Shown in pieces: positions 61,786-64,000 of a stretch of DNA of 64,000 nt. Location of the stretch: the NCBI GenBank assembly GCA_015066345.1, contig SVOQ01000007.1, positions 31,213 through 95,212 on the forward strand, written 5' to 3'. The notes under the pieces were generated by a model. It made no database searches. It saw only the letters and a program-made list of their open reading frames with translations, and was not told the origin of the DNA. The position numbers and the translations under genes are program-made. This stretch comes from Oscillospiraceae bacterium. GTDB taxonomy: Bacteria > Bacillota > Clostridia > Oscillospirales > Acutalibacteraceae. How positions within the stretch are numbered: the stretch's first letter is position 1; every line of letters begins with the position of its first letter.

Positions 61786-61804
61786 ATTATACATATTGTA
61801 TAAT
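61786..61804. promoter_or_regulatory. Operator and overlapping divergent promoters
   Basis: A perfect inverted repeat ATTATACA-TAT-TGTATAAT (61786-61804) contains TATAAT -10 boxes for both directions. It lies 14 bp before the XRE ATG and 29 bp before the phosphatase ATG, a likely binding site of the XRE protein. Confidence 0.75.
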
Positions 61805-61832
61805 ATATTACACTATCTTTCAGGAGAATGCA

Positions 61833-62540
61833 ATGAAAACTTATACAGTTCATTTAATAAGACACGCTCTGACACAGGGAAACCTTGAGGGTCGCTACGT
61901 AGGGCAGACCGACGAGGAGCTGTGCCGTGAGGGTATTGAACAACTTGAAAAAATGAAAAATGACTATGATTACCCCTATCCCGAGGTTGTTTTTTCAAGT
62001 ACATTAAAACGTTGCGTACAGACCGCCCGAATCCTTTACCCCGATAAAACTCCCATTGAAATGAGGGGTTTTGAGGAATGTGATTTCGGTGAGTTTGAGG
62101 GTCACACCGCCGATGAATTAAAGCCTTATGAGGAATTCAGTCAATGGCTCGCAGGGGGCGAGGACGCAAGACCCCTTAACGGCGAAAGTAACGGCGAATT
62201 TGCCACAAGAGTGTGTGACTGCTTTATCAAGACTATTGACGGACTTATTAAAACGGGTACGGGTAGTGCCGCTATAATCACCCACGGCGGTGTTATAATG
62301 TCAATACTTGCGGCTTTCGGTTTACCCGAAATGCCTATGACCGAGTGGCTTTGTCCCTCGGGTTGCGGTTATACAATCCGTATAACTCCATCCTTGTGGA
62401 GCAGAATGAAAAAGTTCGAAGTAATAAATGAAGTTCCCGCCGAGCCACTTACCGCGGCTCAGGAAGAACGCCTTTGGGATTATTATGGTGAACTTCCCGA
62501 GGATGATGATTGGGATATTGAAGGTGATTTAAGTGTCTGA
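61833..62540 (+). CDS. Histidine phosphatase superfamily protein (phosphoglycerate mutase-like)
   Basis: The protein has 235 residues from the ATG at 61833, chosen because CAGGAGA lies just upstream; a longer frame would overlap the XRE gene. The phosphate-accepting His is in LIRHALTQGNLEGRYVG (RHA instead of the usual RHG); SSTLKRCVQTARIL, ECDFGEFEG and the second His in IITHGGVIMS complete the active site. The substrate is unknown. It overlaps the next gene by 8 bp. Confidence 0.92.
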   Translation: MKTYTVHLIRHALTQGNLEGRYVGQTDEELCREGIEQLEKMKNDYDYPYPEVVFSSTLKRCVQTARILYPDKTPIEMRGFEECDFGEFEGHTADELKPYEEFSQWLAGGEDARPLNGESNGEFATRVCDCFIKTIDGLIKTGTGSAAIITHGGVIMSILAAFGLPEMPMTEWLCPSGCGYTIRITPSLWSRMKKFEVINEVPAEPLTAAQEERLWDYYGELPEDDDWDIEGDLSV

Positions 62541-63369
62541 TTACAGAATTTTTGCAAACCACGCACACCTTTTTCCGAAAAACACAAAACCCAACGGGGA
62601 TATTGACTGTTTAAAAGCCTTATTGGATGAATGTGAAATTGAGGGTGCGGTGTGCTTTTCACCCTTTTGGCATCAGATGGATATGTACGCCCACACAACG
62701 GGTCAGAATCCTTGTGAATGGGTGGCGGATACTCTTAGAAATGAGCCAAACCTTGTAGGTTTCGGCACAATTGATTTTGATAAAAATAACCTTAAGGACC
62801 AAGTTAAGAAAATCAAGGATTTAGGTCTTTACGGTATTAAAATACATCCTGCGGCTCAAGAGGTCAGAATTGACTCACCCCAACTTTTTGAGGTCTACGA
62901 GGAAGCCGAAAAACAAGGTCTATTTATATCCTTCCATACGGGACTTCATTGGCACAGAATTTCTGATTATCAGATGCTTCTGTTTGACGAGGTAGCCTAT
63001 AATTTCCCGAAGCTTCGTTTCAGTATGGAGCATATTGGCGGATACAGTTTCTTCAGAGAAGCGCTTCTTATTATGAACAACAATTCAAGAAGTGAAATTC
63101 CCCATGTTTATGCAGGGTGGACAAGCATAGCAATGGAAACTGATGAAATGGGAAACACCCGTCAGGGTGCTTGGTCTTTAACTGACGATGACCTTTGTAC
63201 ACTTGTTCATCAGGCAGGGTATAAAACAAGCATTTTCGGTCTTGATACACCTTACAAAGGAATTGAACAGACACAACAGGCAATCGAACGCATTAAAAAT
63301 CTTCCAATTACCGAGGATGCCAAACGAGGAATACTTGGTGAAAATTTGAAAAGAGTTTTGTTTGGATAA
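62533..63369 (+). CDS. Amidohydrolase-type TIM-barrel hydrolase
   Basis: The 278-residue protein has a GTG start with AAGGTG upstream, overlapping the phosphatase gene. The fold is of the amidohydrolase-2 type: metal-ligand pair in ANHAHLFPK, Lys and His in YGIKIHPAAQE, FHTGLHW, MEHIGGYSF, and Asp in FGLDTPYKG. These enzymes hydrolyse or decarboxylate small ring compounds; no substrate can be named. Pairing with the phosphatase suggests a shared small-molecule pathway. Confidence 0.85.
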   Translation: MSDYRIFANHAHLFPKNTKPNGDIDCLKALLDECEIEGAVCFSPFWHQMDMYAHTTGQNPCEWVADTLRNEPNLVGFGTIDFDKNNLKDQVKKIKDLGLYGIKIHPAAQEVRIDSPQLFEVYEEAEKQGLFISFHTGLHWHRISDYQMLLFDEVAYNFPKLRFSMEHIGGYSFFREALLIMNNNSRSEIPHVYAGWTSIAMETDEMGNTRQGAWSLTDDDLCTLVHQAGYKTSIFGLDTPYKGIEQTQQAIERIKNLPITEDAKRGILGENLKRVLFG

Positions 63370-63373
63370 AAAG

Positions 63374-63405
63374 AAAATCGTCGTTTTTTTAGCGACGATT
63401 TTTTA
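63374..63405. terminator. Bidirectional terminator
   Basis: Stem AAAATCGTCG / CGACGATTTT with a T-rich loop, followed by T-runs. It serves the amidohydrolase on + and the small gene on -, whose stop codon lies in the T-run. Confidence 0.85.
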
Positions 63406-63549
63406 TTTTTTATCTTTATCAGGAAACAATTCAATAATCTCGGTTTCTGAAATATATTTTTCTTCACATTTTTGTTGAGCATCTATAAGAATATTTATTG
63501 CTTTTTCCGTTGCTCTGAATAAATCTAAATACATTTCTTTGTAGTCCAA
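63403..63549 (-). CDS. Small conserved-type helical protein
   Basis: The protein has 48 residues from TTG at 63549 (50 from the ATG at 63555). GAGGTG touches the ATG but lies 6 bp from the TTG, so TTG is more likely. The sequence (DYKEMYLDLFRATEKAINIL, then DAQQKCEEKYI) is one helical hairpin of a kind I have seen near XRE genes of Clostridia and phages; no function is known to me. It is divergent from an XRE gene and has a strong promoter whose spacer contains an operator. Confidence 0.7.
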   Translation of the reverse strand: MDYKEMYLDLFRATEKAINILIDAQQKCEEKYISETEIIELFPDKDKK

Positions 63550-63567
63550 TTGCATCACCTCAAACAC

Positions 63568-63612
63568 ATTTTAGGACAAATAGTCCAAAATGTCAATAGG
63601 ACATAGTGTCCT
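63568..63612. promoter_or_regulatory. Promoter of the small gene with two XRE-type operators
   Basis: On the minus strand TTGACA (63596-63591), 17 bp, TAAAAT (63573-63568). Operator O1 (GGACAAATAGTCC, 63574-63586) lies in the spacer. O2, the perfect AGGACA-TAG-TGTCCT (63598-63612), lies just upstream, on the side of the divergent XRE gene. Confidence 0.8.
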
Positions 63613-63638
63613 GTTGTATATTTTATTTGGTGATTAAA

Positions 63639-63839
63639 ATGAAGTTGAGAATCAGGGATTTACGAGAGGATAACGATTATACACAAAAATTTGTTTCTGA
63701 ATATCTTATGTGTGACCAATCGTTGTATTCCAAATACGAAAGAGGAGAACGACAGTTACCTCTTGATTTTGCTGTAAAACTTGCAAAATTGTATGAAACA
63801 AGCATTGATTATATTGTAGGAATAACAGATAAAAAATAA
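63639..63839 (+). CDS. Small XRE-family (Cro/CI-like) regulator
   Basis: The 66-residue protein is nearly all helix-turn-helix: RIRDLREDNDYTQKFVSEYL, then DQSLYSKYERGERQLPLDFA. The ATG at 63639 has GGTGA 6 bp upstream; a longer frame from 63606 would cut into operator O2 and lacks a ribosome site. It probably binds the GGACA/TGTCC operators and represses the divergent small gene and itself. A terminator follows 10 bp after the stop. Confidence 0.9.
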   Translation: MKLRIRDLREDNDYTQKFVSEYLMCDQSLYSKYERGERQLPLDFAVKLAKLYETSIDYIVGITDKK

Positions 63840-63848
63840 AAAGAGGAT

Positions 63849-63876
63849 ACCGCCGATTTCTGTCGGCGGTTTAATT
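63849..63876 (+). terminator. Rho-independent terminator of the XRE gene
   Basis: Stem ACCGCCGA / TCGGCGGT with loop TTTCTG (63849-63870), followed by TTAATTG. The T-run is short. Confidence 0.75.
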
Positions 63877-63885
63877 GTATAGTAA

Positions 63886-64000
63886 AACCACGCGTTAGAC
63901 GCGTGGTTCAGTTAAATTATATAGCTGAAACAATCCTAAAAAGAAAACTCCTTCGTGATATAATGGAGTTGCGGTCTGCCAACTGCAACAAAAAAGTACG
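63886..64000. mobile_element. Possible edge of an IS200/IS605-like or other repeated element (cut by window)
   Basis: A perfect hairpin AACCACGCG-TTAGA-CGCGTGGTT (63886-63908) is of the kind found near the ends of IS200/IS605-type elements. On the minus strand a short frame is open from the right edge to a stop at about 63918. No transposase is visible, so the call is tentative. Confidence 0.3.

Overview
The window (about 40% GC by eye) looks like a chromosome segment of a Gram-positive, low-GC Clostridia-type bacterium, most plausibly a gut Ruminococcaceae/Oscillospiraceae-like lineage. The basis is AGGAGG-type ribosome sites, sigma-A promoters, a Firmicutes-type (T7SSb) type VII secretion locus, a GlgB-GlgC-GlgD-GlgA glycogen operon of clostridial type, BspA-like and FN3 surface proteins, and short palindromic intergenic repeats. 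The genus is inference. No rRNA, tRNA or CRISPR array was seen.

1-30.4 kb, all on +, is one type VII secretion island. It opens with a phospho-signalling block: an SGNH/FHA/kinase fusion cut by the left edge, a proline-rich FHA scaffold, a PP2C phosphatase, a membrane kinase with an external helical domain, and a membrane protein with repeated T-x-x-L motifs. A four-helix membrane protein and a 2097-residue membrane-anchored Ig-like surface protein follow. The export core is next: a second FHA protein, a CpaE/MinD-like ATPase, an EsaB/YukD ubiquitin-like protein, the EssC FtsK/SpoIIIE ATPase and a WXG100 protein. I find no ordinary EsaA, EssA or EssB. The membrane kinase and the giant Ig-like protein have the topologies expected of EssB and EsaA replacements. 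Downstream are three effector cassettes of the same design (coiled-coil partner, one or two small helical partners, large substrate). The first carries a WHH-nuclease LXG toxin with a SUKH immunity protein and DUF4176; the other two carry unrecognised substrates. A shared dyad (TACTCT-N3-AGAGTA) lies in front of the WXG100 gene and of cassettes 2 and 3.

30.4-35.7 kb, on -, holds a zinc-ribbon/LRR membrane protein, an HTH protein, a cytosolic kinase with degraded ATP-site motifs, an OmpA-domain lipoprotein and a second HTH paralogue. 35.9-44.9 kb holds secreted FN3 proteins and small zinc-ribbon membrane proteins, with fucI on the opposite strand. Two of these genes share an almost identical promoter with a palindrome.

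44.9-50.1 kb is metabolic: glyA on - and nadA-nadB-nadC on +, then a 460-bp patch of palindromic repeats. 50.1-55.1 kb has an orphan phage-type gene behind a LexA-like box and a MarR-controlled heterodimeric ABC exporter. 55.4-61.2 kb is the glycogen operon. The right end has an XRE regulator divergent from a histidine phosphatase/amidohydrolase pair, and a small divergent XRE module with clear operators. The last ~100 bases look like the start of another repeated or mobile element.
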